Both the position numbers and the translations under genes were made by a program. A model generated the notes under the pieces. The model did no database searches. It saw only the letters and a program-made list of their open reading frames with translations, and was not told where the DNA came from. Of a stretch of 64,000 bases of DNA, positions 36,737-46,424 are shown piece by piece. Numbering within the stretch: the first letter of the stretch is position 1; each line of letters begins with the position of its first letter. Source of the DNA: Bacteroidota bacterium (GTDB lineage: Bacteria > Bacteroidota > Bacteroidia > AKYH767-A > OLB10); contig JADKDR010000005.1 of NCBI GenBank assembly GCA_016714535.1, positions 371,218 to 435,217 on the forward strand, in the 5' to 3' direction.

Positions 36737-38875
36737 ATGGCTACGGATTTAAGGTTTACAAGAAATATTGGTATCTCAGCACATATTGATGCTGGTAAAA
36801 CAACTACAACTGAGCGTATATTATATTATACAGGCAAAAACCATAAAATAGGTGAGGTGCATGATGGTGCCGCCACTATGGATTGGATGGTACAGGAGCA
36901 GGAAAGAGGTATCACCATTACTTCGGCTGCTACAACAACGTTTTGGAATTATCCTACCGATAATGGCAAGAATACAGCTGCTACCAAGACCTATAAAATG
37001 AACATCATTGATACACCAGGCCACGTAGATTTCACGGTAGAGGTTGAACGTTCATTGCGTGTATTGGATGGTGCTGTAGCTTTGTTTTGCGCTGTTGGTG
37101 GTGTTGAGCCACAATCTGAAACCGTTTGGCGTCAGATGAATAAATATAATGTGCCTCGTATTGGTTTTGTTAATAAAATGGACCGTGCAGGAGCTGATTT
37201 CTTTAGTGTAGTAAGTCAAGTAAAAGAAAGACTTGCCGGCAATCCTATTCCATTGCAAGTTCCAATAGGAGCTGAAGAAACTTTTAAAGGAGTAGTAGAT
37301 TTAATTAGCAATAAGGCAATTGTATGGGATGAAGCTGGTCAAGGTGCTACCTTTACAGAAATTCCAATTCCGGATGATTTGAAAGAAGATGTTACATTAT
37401 GGCGTGGAAAATTGGTTGAGTCAGTTGCAGAGTTTGATGATCATTTAATGGAGAAGTTCTTCGACAATCCAGATTCAATCACTGTAGAGGAAATGATGGG
37501 AGCAATACGTAAAGCCGTTATCGCAATGAAGATAACACCTATGATGTGTGGTTCTTCATTTAAAAATAAGGGTGTTCAAACGATGTTGGATGCTGTAATG
37601 GCATATCTGCCAAGCCCAATGGATATTGCAGCGGTAGAAGGCATAAACCCCGATACTGGCGAAACAGTGCTGCGCAATCCGACCGTTACTGATAAATTTT
37701 CAGCTTTAGCATTTAAAATTGCTACTGACCCGTTTGTGGGTCGTTTAGCGTTTATCCGTGCATATAGCGGAAAACTTGATTCAGGTTCATACGTGCTTAA
37801 TACCCGTAGTGGTAACAAAGAGCGTATTTCTCGGCTTTTTCAAATGCATGCTAACAAACAGAATCAAATACCAGAATTAGAAGCGGGTGACATAGGTGCA
37901 GCAGTTGGGTTTAAAGATATCCGTACCGGAGATACTTTATGTGCGGAAGATGCACCAGTAATATTAGAAGCTATGTCTTTCCCGGAGCCAGTTATTGGAC
38001 TAGCAATTGAGCCTAAGACTCAAACCGATATGGATAAATTAGGAATGTCGCTTGCTAAGCTTGCTGAGGAAGATCCTACATTCCGTGTTCATACCGACCA
38101 CGAAACAGGACAAACCGTAATTAGTGGAATGGGAGAGTTACACTTAGAAATTATTGTTGATCGTCTTAAGCGTGAATTTAAAGTTGAGTGCAATCAAGGA
38201 GCTCCACAAGTGGCATACAAAGAGGCATTAACAGGAAGTTCTACTCACCGTGAGGTTTATAAAAAACAAACTGGTGGTCGTGGTAAGTTTGCCGATATAC
38301 AGTTTGAAATCGGTCCGGCCGAAGAAGGCAAACCAGGTTTAACCTTTGTTAACGAAGTAACAGGTGGTAATATTCCTCGTGAATTTATTCCTGCCGTTCA
38401 AAAGGGATTTGATGCATCAATGGTAAACGGTGCACTTGCCGGATATCCTTTAGATAGCATGAAAGTTCGTTTGTTTGATGGCTCTTATCATAACGTTGAC
38501 TCCGATTCACTATCTTTCGAAATATGTGCCAAAGTAGCATTTCGCGAAGTTTATTCCAAGGCAAGACCAGTATTAATGGAGCCTATCATGAAAATAGAAG
38601 TTGTTACACCTGAAGAAAATATGGGGGATGTAATTGGTGACTTAAATAAGAGAAGAGGTCAATTAGAAGGCATGGATACACGTGCCGGTGCGCAAGTAAT
38701 AAGGGCTAAAGTTCCATTATCAGAAATGTTTGGTTACGTAACCTCATTAAGGACTTTATCGTCAGGAAGAGCGTCTTCAACTATGGAGTTCTCTCATTAT
38801 GCTGAAGCGCCTCGTAATGTTGCCGAAGAGGTAATTTCAAAGGCAAAGGGCAAGAAATTAGCTAGCGTTGATTAA
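36737..38875 (+). CDS. fusA: Elongation factor G
   Basis: The 712-residue translocation GTPase shows G1 AHIDAGKTTTTERILYYTG, G3 DTPGHVDF and G4 NKMD. The remaining EF-G domains follow with ERGITITSAA near the start and MFGYVTSLRTLSSGRAS near the end. It sits in the str-type position between rpsG and rpsJ. No tuf gene follows, as is usual in this phylum. Confidence 0.98.
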   Translation: MATDLRFTRNIGISAHIDAGKTTTTERILYYTGKNHKIGEVHDGAATMDWMVQEQERGITITSAATTTFWNYPTDNGKNTAATKTYKMNIIDTPGHVDFTVEVERSLRVLDGAVALFCAVGGVEPQSETVWRQMNKYNVPRIGFVNKMDRAGADFFSVVSQVKERLAGNPIPLQVPIGAEETFKGVVDLISNKAIVWDEAGQGATFTEIPIPDDLKEDVTLWRGKLVESVAEFDDHLMEKFFDNPDSITVEEMMGAIRKAVIAMKITPMMCGSSFKNKGVQTMLDAVMAYLPSPMDIAAVEGINPDTGETVLRNPTVTDKFSALAFKIATDPFVGRLAFIRAYSGKLDSGSYVLNTRSGNKERISRLFQMHANKQNQIPELEAGDIGAAVGFKDIRTGDTLCAEDAPVILEAMSFPEPVIGLAIEPKTQTDMDKLGMSLAKLAEEDPTFRVHTDHETGQTVISGMGELHLEIIVDRLKREFKVECNQGAPQVAYKEALTGSSTHREVYKKQTGGRGKFADIQFEIGPAEEGKPGLTFVNEVTGGNIPREFIPAVQKGFDASMVNGALAGYPLDSMKVRLFDGSYHNVDSDSLSFEICAKVAFREVYSKARPVLMEPIMKIEVVTPEENMGDVIGDLNKRRGQLEGMDTRAGAQVIRAKVPLSEMFGYVTSLRTLSSGRASSTMEFSHYAEAPRNVAEEVISKAKGKKLASVD

Positions 38876-38911
38876 TCAAAAATATAAAATCGTTCTTTAA
38901 ATATAAAAAAA

Positions 38912-39217
38912 ATGAGTCAAAAGATTCGCATTAAACTTAAGTCATACGACTATAATCTAGTTGATAAATCGGCTGAGAAAATCGTAAAAACTGTAAAAAG
39001 TACCGGTGCAATGGTAAGCGGACCAATTCCGCTCCCTACCGAGAAGAAAATTTATACAGTACTACGTTCACCACACGTAAATAAAAAGGCCCGTGAACAA
39101 TTCCAATTGTGCTCTTATAAGCGATTATTGGATATTCATAGTTCAACTGCAAAGACAGTTGATGCGTTGATGAAACTAGAATTGCCAAGCGGAGTGGAAG
39201 TAGAGATTAAGGTTTGA
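38912..39217 (+). CDS. rpsJ: 30S ribosomal protein S10
   Basis: The 101-residue protein starts MSQKIRIKLKSYDYNLVD and has the typical loop VSGPIPLPTEKKIYTVLRSPHV. S10 also binds NusB in antitermination. It heads the S10 part of the cluster. Confidence 0.97.
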   Translation: MSQKIRIKLKSYDYNLVDKSAEKIVKTVKSTGAMVSGPIPLPTEKKIYTVLRSPHVNKKAREQFQLCSYKRLLDIHSSTAKTVDALMKLELPSGVEVEIKV

Positions 39218-39351
39218 TGATTGATCTATTGCTTTAATTGTTTAGTAATAAAATATTAAAAGGCAATAGATTAACTCTAATTAAATAAAAATAAAATTCG
39301 TTCTTATTTAGTGTTGGTTTTAATAATCAACCTCCTAAAAAAATTAATATC

Positions 39352-39969
39352 ATGTCAGGAATAATTGGAAAAAAAGTAGGGATGACCAGCTTTTTTAATG
39401 CTGAGGGAAAAAACATCCCATGCACGGTAATAGAAGCCGGGCCATGTGTAGTAACACAAATTAAAACAGTAGAAAAGGACGGCTATGCAGCAGTGCAAAT
39501 CGCGTTTGATGAAAAGCGCGAAAAGTCGACTACTGAGTCTATGAAGGGGCACTTTAAAAAAGCAAGCACCACACCGAAACGCAAGTTAGCAGAGTTTAAG
39601 GGCTTCGAAACAAGCTTTAATCTTGGAGATGTAATTAAATGCGATCTATTTGCAGATGGTGAATTTTGTGATTGTATTGGTACCTCTAAAGGAAAAGGAT
39701 TTCAGGGAGTTGTAAAACGCCACGGGTTTAAAGGAGTAGGAATGCAAACACACGGACAGCATAATCGATTGCGTGCTCCGGGTTCGTTAGGAGCTTCTTC
39801 CTGGCCTTCACGAGTTATGCCTGGTATGCGAATGGCAGGACGTATGGGCGGAGACCGTGTTAAGTTGCAAAACTTACAAATAGCCAAGGTTTTGGCTGAG
39901 CAAAATTTAATTCTAATCAAAGGAGCTATTCCCGGACATAATGGTAGCTACGTATTAATCGAAAAATAA
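39352..39969 (+). CDS. rplC: 50S ribosomal protein L3
   Basis: The 205-residue protein contains GIIGKKVGMTSFF at the start and the KGFQGVVKRHGFKG...PGSLGASSWPSRV region that reaches the peptidyl-transferase centre. It follows rpsJ by 134 bp and precedes rplD by 2 bp. Confidence 0.97.
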   Translation: MSGIIGKKVGMTSFFNAEGKNIPCTVIEAGPCVVTQIKTVEKDGYAAVQIAFDEKREKSTTESMKGHFKKASTTPKRKLAEFKGFETSFNLGDVIKCDLFADGEFCDCIGTSKGKGFQGVVKRHGFKGVGMQTHGQHNRLRAPGSLGASSWPSRVMPGMRMAGRMGGDRVKLQNLQIAKVLAEQNLILIKGAIPGHNGSYVLIEK

Positions 39970-39971
39970 TC

Positions 39972-40598
39972 ATGCAAGTATCAGTATTAAATATAGCAGG
40001 AAGCGATACAGGTCGCACAGTAACATTAAACGATAGTATCTTTAATGTTGAGCCAAGTGAACATGCAATTTGGCTAGATGTTAAGCAATTTTTAGCAAAC
40101 CAGCGTCAGGGAACTCATAAGACCAAAGAACGAGCAGAAATTGCCCGTACTACCAAGAAATTGAAGCGTCAAAAGGGAACTGGTGGTGCGCGTGCCGGTA
40201 GCATGAAATCTCCTCTTTTTAGAGGTGGAGGCCGTGTATTTGGACCGCAGCCACGCGATTATAGTTTCAAATTAAACAAGAAATTAAAGCAGCTTGCACG
40301 CGTTTCTGCTCTAAGCGCAAAAGCAAAGGCCGGAGCGATTACCATAATTGAGGATTTTGAATTGAATAATCCTAAGACTAAAGAGTTTACGAATATCATT
40401 GCAAAATTAGCCCTTGCAGAAAAAAAATCTTTAGTTGTGTTGGCAGAACACAATAAAAATATATATTTGTCCTCCCGAAATTTACAGCGCCACAAAGTCG
40501 TAACTGCTTCATCATTAAACACTTACGATATTGTAAACGCTCAAAATTTGGTAATGAGTGAGAAGAGTTTGCCCCTGTTAGAGCAAATATTGGCTTAA
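39972..40598 (+). CDS. rplD: 50S ribosomal protein L4
   Basis: This 208-residue protein (uL4) lines the exit tunnel. GGARAGSMKSPLFRGGGRVFGP is its tunnel loop. It starts 2 bp after rplC, so translation is coupled. No L4-binding leader is evident upstream of the cluster. Confidence 0.97.
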   Translation: MQVSVLNIAGSDTGRTVTLNDSIFNVEPSEHAIWLDVKQFLANQRQGTHKTKERAEIARTTKKLKRQKGTGGARAGSMKSPLFRGGGRVFGPQPRDYSFKLNKKLKQLARVSALSAKAKAGAITIIEDFELNNPKTKEFTNIIAKLALAEKKSLVVLAEHNKNIYLSSRNLQRHKVVTASSLNTYDIVNAQNLVMSEKSLPLLEQILA

Positions 40599-40725
40599 AA
40601 AAGTTATCAACAGTCGAATTTTAATATAGGTTCGAGCTGTTTCAAATAGATAAATCAGTCATAGTAATATGATTTTGATTTACAAGTTTTAAAATTTAAT
40701 AAATATAGGATAATAAAATAAAGAG

Positions 40726-41016
40726 ATGAGTATCCTGATAAAACCAGTTATCACTGAAAAGTGGACAAAGATTGCTGAAAAGCAACCCCGTTATGCCTTT
40801 CTTGTAAATCCTGATGCTAATAAGATCATGATTGCACAGGCAGTAAAAGAGTTATATGGCGTTACGGTTGAATCCGTTAACACATTTATCCAACGAGGTA
40901 AAATGAAGTCACGGTATACCAAGACCGGCTTTTTATCAGGTAAAAGAAAAAATGTGAAAAAGGCAGTTATTATCCTTAAGAAAGGGGAAAGCATTGATTT
41001 CTTCAGTAACATTTAG
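40726..41016 (+). CDS. rplW: 50S ribosomal protein L23
   Basis: The 96-residue exit-tunnel rim protein begins MSILIKPVITEKWTK and contains the conserved VNTFIQRGKMKSRYTKTGF. A 127-bp gap after rplD shows no gene. Confidence 0.96.
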   Translation: MSILIKPVITEKWTKIAEKQPRYAFLVNPDANKIMIAQAVKELYGVTVESVNTFIQRGKMKSRYTKTGFLSGKRKNVKKAVIILKKGESIDFFSNI

Positions 41017-41056
41017 TCTCAACTCTTCATTTAATTAATAAAGACTTTATTTTAAG

Positions 41057-41879
41057 ATGGGAATAAGAAAATTGCGTCCGCTCACACCCGGACAGCGCTT
41101 TAAGTTGCAGAATGATTATGCTGAAATAACGACCGACAAACCGGAAAAAGTTTGTTGAGTCATTAAAGCGTAGCGGTGGTAGAAATAATACTGGGAAAAT
41201 GACAATGCGTTACATTGGTGGTGGACACCGTAAAATGTACCGTATTATTGATTTTAAGCGTGATAAATTTGGGATCAGTGGAATAGTAAAGACAGTGGAG
41301 TATGATCCAAACCGCAGTTCTTTTATCTCTTTAGTTCATTACAGTGATGGAGATAAGAGATATATCATCGCACCTGAAGGGCTTGCAGTTGGTCAAACTG
41401 TTGTGTCAGGAGAAAATGCAGCACCTGAAGTTGGTAATTGCCTCCCTTTGAAAAGCATTCCTTTGGGATCTATGGTTCATAACATTGAATTGCGCCCAGG
41501 GCAAGGAGCCAAAATGGCTCGCAGCGCAGGTACTTACGCGCAGTTACTAGCACGTGACAGAAAGTACGCTGTTTTGAAAATGCCGAGTGGAGAAACAAGA
41601 TTGGTATTAGCAGCATGCATGGCTTCTATAGGCAAAACTTCAAATCCTGATCATAATCAGGAAAGCTATGGTAAAGCTGGAAAGACTCGTTGGTATGGAC
41701 GTAGACCACGTACTCGTGGAGTTGCAATGAACCCTGTTGATCATCCAATGGGTGGTGGAGAAGGTCGTGCTTCAGGAGGTCATCCACGTTCACGCAAAGG
41801 CTTATTGGCTAAAGGCAAAAAGACAAGAAAGGTAAATCATGTTACCAATAAGTTTATCATCGAAAGAAGAAAGAAATAA
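41057..41879 (+). CDS. rplB: 50S ribosomal protein L2 (frameshifted)
   Basis: L2 is essential for subunit joining and peptidyl transfer. From ATG 41057 the frame reads MGIRKLRPLTPGQRFKLQ...ITTDKPEK and then stops. The next frame resumes FVESLKRSGGRNNTGK and continues through MTMRYIGGGHRKMYRI to NKFIIERRKK. The break is at the A5 run at 41145-41149: two missing A's (KPEKKFVESL, normal family length) or one extra A would repair it. An essential single-copy gene is unlikely to be broken, so I infer an error. The catalytic-region motif HPMGGGEGRASGGHPRS is intact. Confidence 0.93.
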
Positions 41880-41904
41880 TAACACGATAAAGAAATAAAA
41901 ACAA

Positions 41905-42186
41905 ATGAGTCGTTCGTTAAAGAAAGGTCCTTTTATAGATGTGAAGCTTGAAAAGCGCATCCTAGCCTTAAATGAAAAGGGAAAAAAATCACCCTTGAAA
42001 ACTTGGGCACGCAGAAGCATGATATCACCGGACTTTGTAGGTCATACCATAAATGTGCATGCCGGAAAAACATTTTGGCCTGTTTATGTAACTGAAAATA
42101 TGGTTGGTCATAAATTAGGAGAGTTTTCACCTACCCGCGTGTTTCGTGGACATGCAGGTAATAAAGATAAAGGAGGAAAGAAATAA
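41905..42186 (+). CDS. rpsS: 30S ribosomal protein S19
   Basis: The 93-residue protein begins MSRSLKKGPFIDVKLEK and contains the conserved GHKLGEFSPTRVFRGHAG. Its last base overlaps the first base of rplV. Confidence 0.97.
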   Translation: MSRSLKKGPFIDVKLEKRILALNEKGKKSPLKTWARRSMISPDFVGHTINVHAGKTFWPVYVTENMVGHKLGEFSPTRVFRGHAGNKDKGGKK

Positions 42187-42608
42187 TGGGAGCAAGAAAA
42201 AGAATAGCAGCCGAAGCTCGTAAGGAGGCTTTAAAAGAAATTAGTTTTGCACGTTTGACCAGTTGTCCAACATCGCCTCGTAAAATGCGATTAATGGCAG
42301 ACCTAATTCGTGGTAAAAAGACTGCAGAAGCTTTAAGCATTTTACGTTTCAGTACTAAGCATGCATCTGAAAGACTAGAAAAAGTACTTGTTTCAGCCAT
42401 TGCCAACTTCGAGGCTAAAAATCCAGGGCAAAAGGCAGACGATACTTTTGTAAAGGAAGTATATATTGATAGTGCACGCATTTTAAAACGGATGCGCCCG
42501 GCACCTCAGGGACGTGGTTATAAGATACGTAAGCGCTCAAATCATATCACGTTAATCATTGATTCAACATCTAAAAATACTGAAACTGCAGAAGTGTCTG
42601 CAAACTAA
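42186..42608 (+). CDS. rplV: 50S ribosomal protein L22
   Basis: The 140-residue exit-tunnel protein contains TSPRKMRLMADLIRGKK and RMRPAPQGRGYKIRKRSNH. The extended hairpin that reaches the tunnel constriction is intact, with no macrolide-resistance-type deletion. Translation is coupled to rpsS by 1-bp overlap. Confidence 0.97.
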   Translation: MGARKRIAAEARKEALKEISFARLTSCPTSPRKMRLMADLIRGKKTAEALSILRFSTKHASERLEKVLVSAIANFEAKNPGQKADDTFVKEVYIDSARILKRMRPAPQGRGYKIRKRSNHITLIIDSTSKNTETAEVSAN

Positions 42609-42618
42609 TAAATAAAGA

Positions 42619-43395
42619 ATGGGACAAAAAGCCAATCCGATAGGAAACAGATTAGGAATCATACGTGGATGGGACTCCAACTGGTATGGAGGTAATAACT
42701 ATGCCGATAAATTGGTTGAAGACGAAAAAATTCGTAGCTATCTTAATACCCGTTTATCTAAAGGTGGAATTTCGAAAATTGTAATTGAGCGTACCCTGAA
42801 ATTAATAACCGTAACCATACATACAGCAAAGCCTGGCATGGTGATAGGTAAAGGTGGAGCAGAAGTAGATAAGTTAAAGGAGGAATTGAAAAAACTAACC
42901 AAGAAGGAAGTTCAAATAAATATATTTGAAATTAAGCGACCAGAGTTGGATGCAAAGTTAGTTGGTGAGTCGGTTGCTAAACAGTTAGAAGGACGTATAA
43001 GTTTCCGCAGGGCAGTAAAGGCAGCTATTAGCAGTACCATGCGTGTTGGAGCCGAAGGAATTAAAATTATGTGTGCAGGCCGTTTAGGCGGAGCCGAAAT
43101 GGCACGTACCGAGCAGTATAAAGAAGGACGTACTCCATTACATACTTTTCGTGCAGATATCGATTACGCTGTAAGTGAAGCACAAACATCGTACGGGAAA
43201 ATCGGAGTTAAGGTTTGGATTTGCAGAGGAGAAGTATATGGTAAGCGTGATTTGTCACCAAATATTGGAATGACCAATTTGAAAACAAGAGATTCCGGAG
43301 AGCGCAATGATCGCAATGATCGTGGAGGCGACCGCAGAGATCGCGGAGGCGACCGTGGTGGTAGAGGTGGAAGAAGAAAACCGGATAATAATTAA
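42619..43395 (+). CDS. rpsC: 30S ribosomal protein S3
   Basis: The 258-residue protein starts MGQKANPIGNRLGIIRGWDS. It has the KH domain GKGGAEVDKLKEELKK and the C-terminal domain SVAKQLEGRISFRRAVK. It carries a tail of about 30 residues rich in Arg, Gly and Asp (NDRGGDRRDRGGDRGGRGG), an RGG-like extension absent from E. coli S3 and seen in other Bacteroidota. Confidence 0.97.
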   Translation: MGQKANPIGNRLGIIRGWDSNWYGGNNYADKLVEDEKIRSYLNTRLSKGGISKIVIERTLKLITVTIHTAKPGMVIGKGGAEVDKLKEELKKLTKKEVQINIFEIKRPELDAKLVGESVAKQLEGRISFRRAVKAAISSTMRVGAEGIKIMCAGRLGGAEMARTEQYKEGRTPLHTFRADIDYAVSEAQTSYGKIGVKVWICRGEVYGKRDLSPNIGMTNLKTRDSGERNDRNDRGGDRRDRGGDRGGRGGRRKPDNN

Positions 43396-43438
43396 TAAGA
43401 ATAAAGAATCAGAAGTTTAGAATAAAAAAGAGAGTAAA

Positions 43439-43858
43439 ATGCTTCAGCCTAAAAAGACAAAATTTAGAAAAACCCATAAGATGAAGTCTAAGGGGAATGC
43501 CACTCGAGGTGCTGAAATAGCCTTCGGTTCATTTGCCTTAAAATCAACAGAGCGAGCCTGGGTTACAGCACGACAGTTGGAAGCAGCCCGTGTTGCGGTT
43601 ACCAGGTATATGAAGCGCGAAGGTCAGATTTGGATTCGTGTATTTCCTGATAAACCAATTACTAAAAAACCTGCCGAGGTTCGTATGGGAAAAGGAAAAG
43701 GAGCCCCAGAATATTGGGTTGCCGTAGTTAAGCCCGGAGCTATATTGTTTGAAGCAGAAGGAGTACCATTAGCAACAGCAAAAGAAGCTTTACGTTTGGC
43801 TGCACAAAAACTTCCTGTGATTACAAGATTTATAACAAGGCGTGATTTTGCTGAGTAG
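43439..43858 (+). CDS. rplP: 50S ribosomal protein L16
   Basis: The 139-residue protein has MLQPKKTKFRKTHK, GFALKSTERAWVTARQLEAAR-like region 'FALKSTERAWVTARQ', and MGKGKGAPEYWVAVVKPG. It lies at the A/P-site tRNA elbow. Confidence 0.97.
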   Translation: MLQPKKTKFRKTHKMKSKGNATRGAEIAFGSFALKSTERAWVTARQLEAARVAVTRYMKREGQIWIRVFPDKPITKKPAEVRMGKGKGAPEYWVAVVKPGAILFEAEGVPLATAKEALRLAAQKLPVITRFITRRDFAE

Positions 43859-43901
43859 GTTTTGAAAGAATTATTAATGATTGAAAAAAAGAAATCAAGA
43901 A

Positions 43902-44099
43902 ATGAAACAAACTATTGTAAATGACTTATCTAACGAAGAGTTAAAGGATAAAATCGCTGAAGAGAAAGTTGCTTTGACAAAGCTTAAATTTAGTCACGCA
44001 ATTTCTCCAATAGAGAATCCAATGAAGATTCAGGCCGCACGTAAAGTTATCGCACGCCTGATTACAGAATCAAGAAAAAGACAGTTATCAAATAAATAA
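43902..44099 (+). CDS. rpmC: 50S ribosomal protein L29
   Basis: The 65-residue two-helix protein contains LSNEELKDKIAEEKVALTKL and NPMKIQAARKVIARL. I chose ATG 43902; an upstream in-frame extension of seven residues is not part of the family. Confidence 0.95.
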   Translation: MKQTIVNDLSNEELKDKIAEEKVALTKLKFSHAISPIENPMKIQAARKVIARLITESRKRQLSNK

Positions 44100-44111
44100 T
44101 TAAAAGAGGTA

Positions 44112-44375
44112 ATGGAAGAACTTAAGCGATCATTACGCAAAGAAAAGGTTGGAGTGGTAACCAGTAACAAAATGGAAAAAACCATTGTTGTTGCTGTTGA
44201 ACGTAAGGTGAAACATCCCAAGTATGGAAAATTTATCAAGACCACCAATAAATTTAAAGCGCATGATGAAAAAAACACTGCAGGGATAGGGGATATAGTG
44301 CGCATTATGGAAACCAGACCATTAAGCAAGACTAAAAACTGGAGATTAGTTGAAATACTGGAAAAAGCTAAATAA
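44112..44375 (+). CDS. rpsQ: 30S ribosomal protein S17
   Basis: The 87-residue protein contains GVVTSNKMEKTIVVAVERKV, KYGKFIKTTNKFKAHDE and DIVRIMETRPLSKTKNWRL, all conserved. Confidence 0.97.
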   Translation: MEELKRSLRKEKVGVVTSNKMEKTIVVAVERKVKHPKYGKFIKTTNKFKAHDEKNTAGIGDIVRIMETRPLSKTKNWRLVEILEKAK

Positions 44376-44400
44376 TTAAATAGTAAAATAGCAATATAAT

Positions 44401-44769
44401 ATGATACAGCAGGAGTCGAGATTAACTGTAGCCGATAACAGCGGAGCCAAAGAGGTACTATGTATTCGTGTATTGGGTGGCACAAGAAAGAGATACGCCC
44501 GCCTTGGAGACAAGATTGTTGTTACGGTAAAGCATGCCATACCTTCAGGAAATGTGAAAAAGGGAACCGTTTCAAAAGCAGTAGTAGTGCGTGTAAAGAA
44601 AGAAGTGAGAAGAAACGATGGCTCATACATTCGATTTGATGATAACGCTGTGGTTTTATTAACTGCAAATGACGAATTGCGTGGTACGCGTATTTTCGGA
44701 CCCGTAGCCCGCGAATTACGCGAAAAACTATACATGAAAATAGTTTCATTAGCTCCTGAGGTTCTTTAA
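44401..44769 (+). CDS. rplN: 50S ribosomal protein L14
   Basis: The 122-residue protein begins MIQQESRLTVADNSGAKEVL and ends GPVARELREKLYMKIVSLAP. It starts the spc-type part of the cluster. Confidence 0.97.
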   Translation: MIQQESRLTVADNSGAKEVLCIRVLGGTRKRYARLGDKIVVTVKHAIPSGNVKKGTVSKAVVVRVKKEVRRNDGSYIRFDDNAVVLLTANDELRGTRIFGPVARELREKLYMKIVSLAPEVL

Positions 44770-44790
44770 TATCAAAATGAATAAGTAAAG

Positions 44791-45138
44791 ATGAATACAC
44801 AAAATAGACATAAACCTAAATTGAAGCTTCGCAAAGGAGATACGGTTGTAGTTATTTCAGGCGAATCAAAAGGCCGTCAGGGTAAGATTACGCAAGTTAT
44901 AGTTGAAAAAAACCGTTGCCTTGTTGAAGGGGTTAACTTAGTGTCGAAGCATACTAAGCCTAACGCAAAAAATACGCAAGGGGGAATTGTTAAACAAGAG
45001 GCAACAATTCATATAAGTAACTTAATGCTTGTGGATAGTAAGTCTGGCAAAGGAACTCGCGTAGGTCGCAGAATAGAGAACGATAGCATTGTTCGTTTCA
45101 ATAAAAAATCAGGTGAAACAATAAAAGATTCTAAGTAA
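44791..45138 (+). CDS. rplX: 50S ribosomal protein L24
   Basis: The 115-residue protein has the KOW motif KGDTVVVISGESKGRQGKI. It follows rplN by 21 bp and precedes rplE by 2 bp. Confidence 0.96.
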   Translation: MNTQNRHKPKLKLRKGDTVVVISGESKGRQGKITQVIVEKNRCLVEGVNLVSKHTKPNAKNTQGGIVKQEATIHISNLMLVDSKSGKGTRVGRRIENDSIVRFNKKSGETIKDSK

Positions 45139-45140
45139 AA

Positions 45141-45688
45141 ATGGCAACGTCTCCAAGATTAAAAGATAAATACAAAAGGAAATTGCTGCTTCCTTAATGA
45201 AGAAGTTTAACTACAAAAGCAGCATGCAAGTGCCTAGGTTGGTAAAAATTTGCTTAAACCAAGGTGTAGGTGATGCTGTTGGTGATAAAAAATTAATGGA
45301 TGCAGCGCTTAACGAAATGACCATCATTGCTGGACAAAAGGCAGTACCTACTAAATCCAAGAAGGACATTTCGAATTTTAAGCTTCGTATAGGTGTAAAT
45401 ATTGGCGCCAGAGTCACTTTAAGGGATAATAATATGTATGAATTCCTTGATAGGCTGATTGCTGTATCCTTGCCACGGATTCGCGATTTTCGCGGGATAA
45501 GTGATAAAGGGTTTGATGGAAGAGGTAATTACACGTTAGGAGTTACTGAACAAATCATTTTTCCGGAAATTGATATTGATAAAGTAAACAAAATTTCTGG
45601 TATGGATATCACCTTTGTTACCACTGCCAATACAGATAATGAAGCCCGTGAATTATTAACAGAGTTTGGATTCCCATTTAAAAAATAA
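45141..45688 (+). CDS. rplE: 50S ribosomal protein L5 (frameshifted)
   Basis: This 5S rRNA-binding protein is essential. From ATG 45141 it reads MATSPRLKDKYKR and stops after 18 codons. The next frame continues ASLMKKFNYKSSMQVPRL and runs to ELLTEFGFPFKK. One missing A in the A4 run 45173-45176 would give YKKEIAASLMKKF and a normal 182-residue L5. I infer a homopolymer error, since translation cannot work without L5. Confidence 0.92.
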
Positions 45689-45706
45689 CAAAAGGAATAA
45701 GCAGAA

Positions 45707-45976
45707 ATGGCAAAAGAATCGATGAAGGCCCGCGAGGTCAAAAGACAAAAGATGGTAGCAAAATATGCTGCAAAACGTGCAGCTTTAAAAGAAGCGGGTG
45801 ATTATGCAGCACTAAGTTTACTACCTAAAAATTCTTCAGCAGTGAGATTGCACAATCGTTGCAAACTTACAGGACGTCCGAGGGGTTACATGCGTCAGTT
45901 TGGAATATCCAGAGTATTGTTCCGTCAAATGGCACTTGATGGTAAAATTGCTGGTGTAGTAAAGGCATCTTGGTAA
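45707..45976 (+). CDS. rpsN: 30S ribosomal protein S14
   Basis: The 89-residue protein has RLHNRCKLTGRPRGYMRQFG and only one cysteine, so it is the zinc-free long form rather than the short CxxC form. Confidence 0.96.
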   Translation: MAKESMKAREVKRQKMVAKYAAKRAALKEAGDYAALSLLPKNSSAVRLHNRCKLTGRPRGYMRQFGISRVLFRQMALDGKIAGVVKASW

Positions 45977-46007
45977 TTTAATAAGCAAAAGAAAAATATT
46001 ATTTAAA

Positions 46008-46406
46008 ATGACAGATCCGATTTCAGATTATTTAACCAGGTTACGCAATGCGATTAAAGCAAATCATCGTATTGTAGAGGTACCTGCTTCAAATATCAAA
46101 AAAGAAATAACAAAAATATTGATGGAGAAGGGCTATATTTCAAACTATCGTTTTGAAGATACTGCCAACCATCAGGGAGTTATTAAGGTTGCTTTAAAAT
46201 ACCATCCGGTTACAAAGTTACCTGCCATCCAACACCTTCGCAGGATAAGCCGTCCAGGCCTTCGCCAATATGCCGGACATGGAAGCGTTCCCCGCGTTCT
46301 CAATGGATTAGGCATAGCCATAATGAGCACCTCAAAAGGGGTTATGACTGATAAAGAAGCAAAAGCTCAAAAGATAGGTGGCGAAGTACTTTGTTTTGTA
46401 TATTAA
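46008..46406 (+). CDS. rpsH: 30S ribosomal protein S8
   Basis: The 132-residue 16S-binding protein starts MTDPISDYLTRLRNAIKANH and ends with the conserved GGEVLCFVY. In E. coli S8 represses the spc operon; no such site is visible to me here. Confidence 0.97.
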   Translation: MTDPISDYLTRLRNAIKANHRIVEVPASNIKKEITKILMEKGYISNYRFEDTANHQGVIKVALKYHPVTKLPAIQHLRRISRPGLRQYAGHGSVPRVLNGLGIAIMSTSKGVMTDKEAKAQKIGGEVLCFVY

Positions 46407-46424
46407 TAATTAAAGAAAATTAAA

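Noticed and set aside
41057..41879. Programmed frameshifting in rplB, rplE or secY
   Set aside because: Breaks have no common slippery site, need both insertions and deletions, and such recoding is not known for these genes; read errors fit better.
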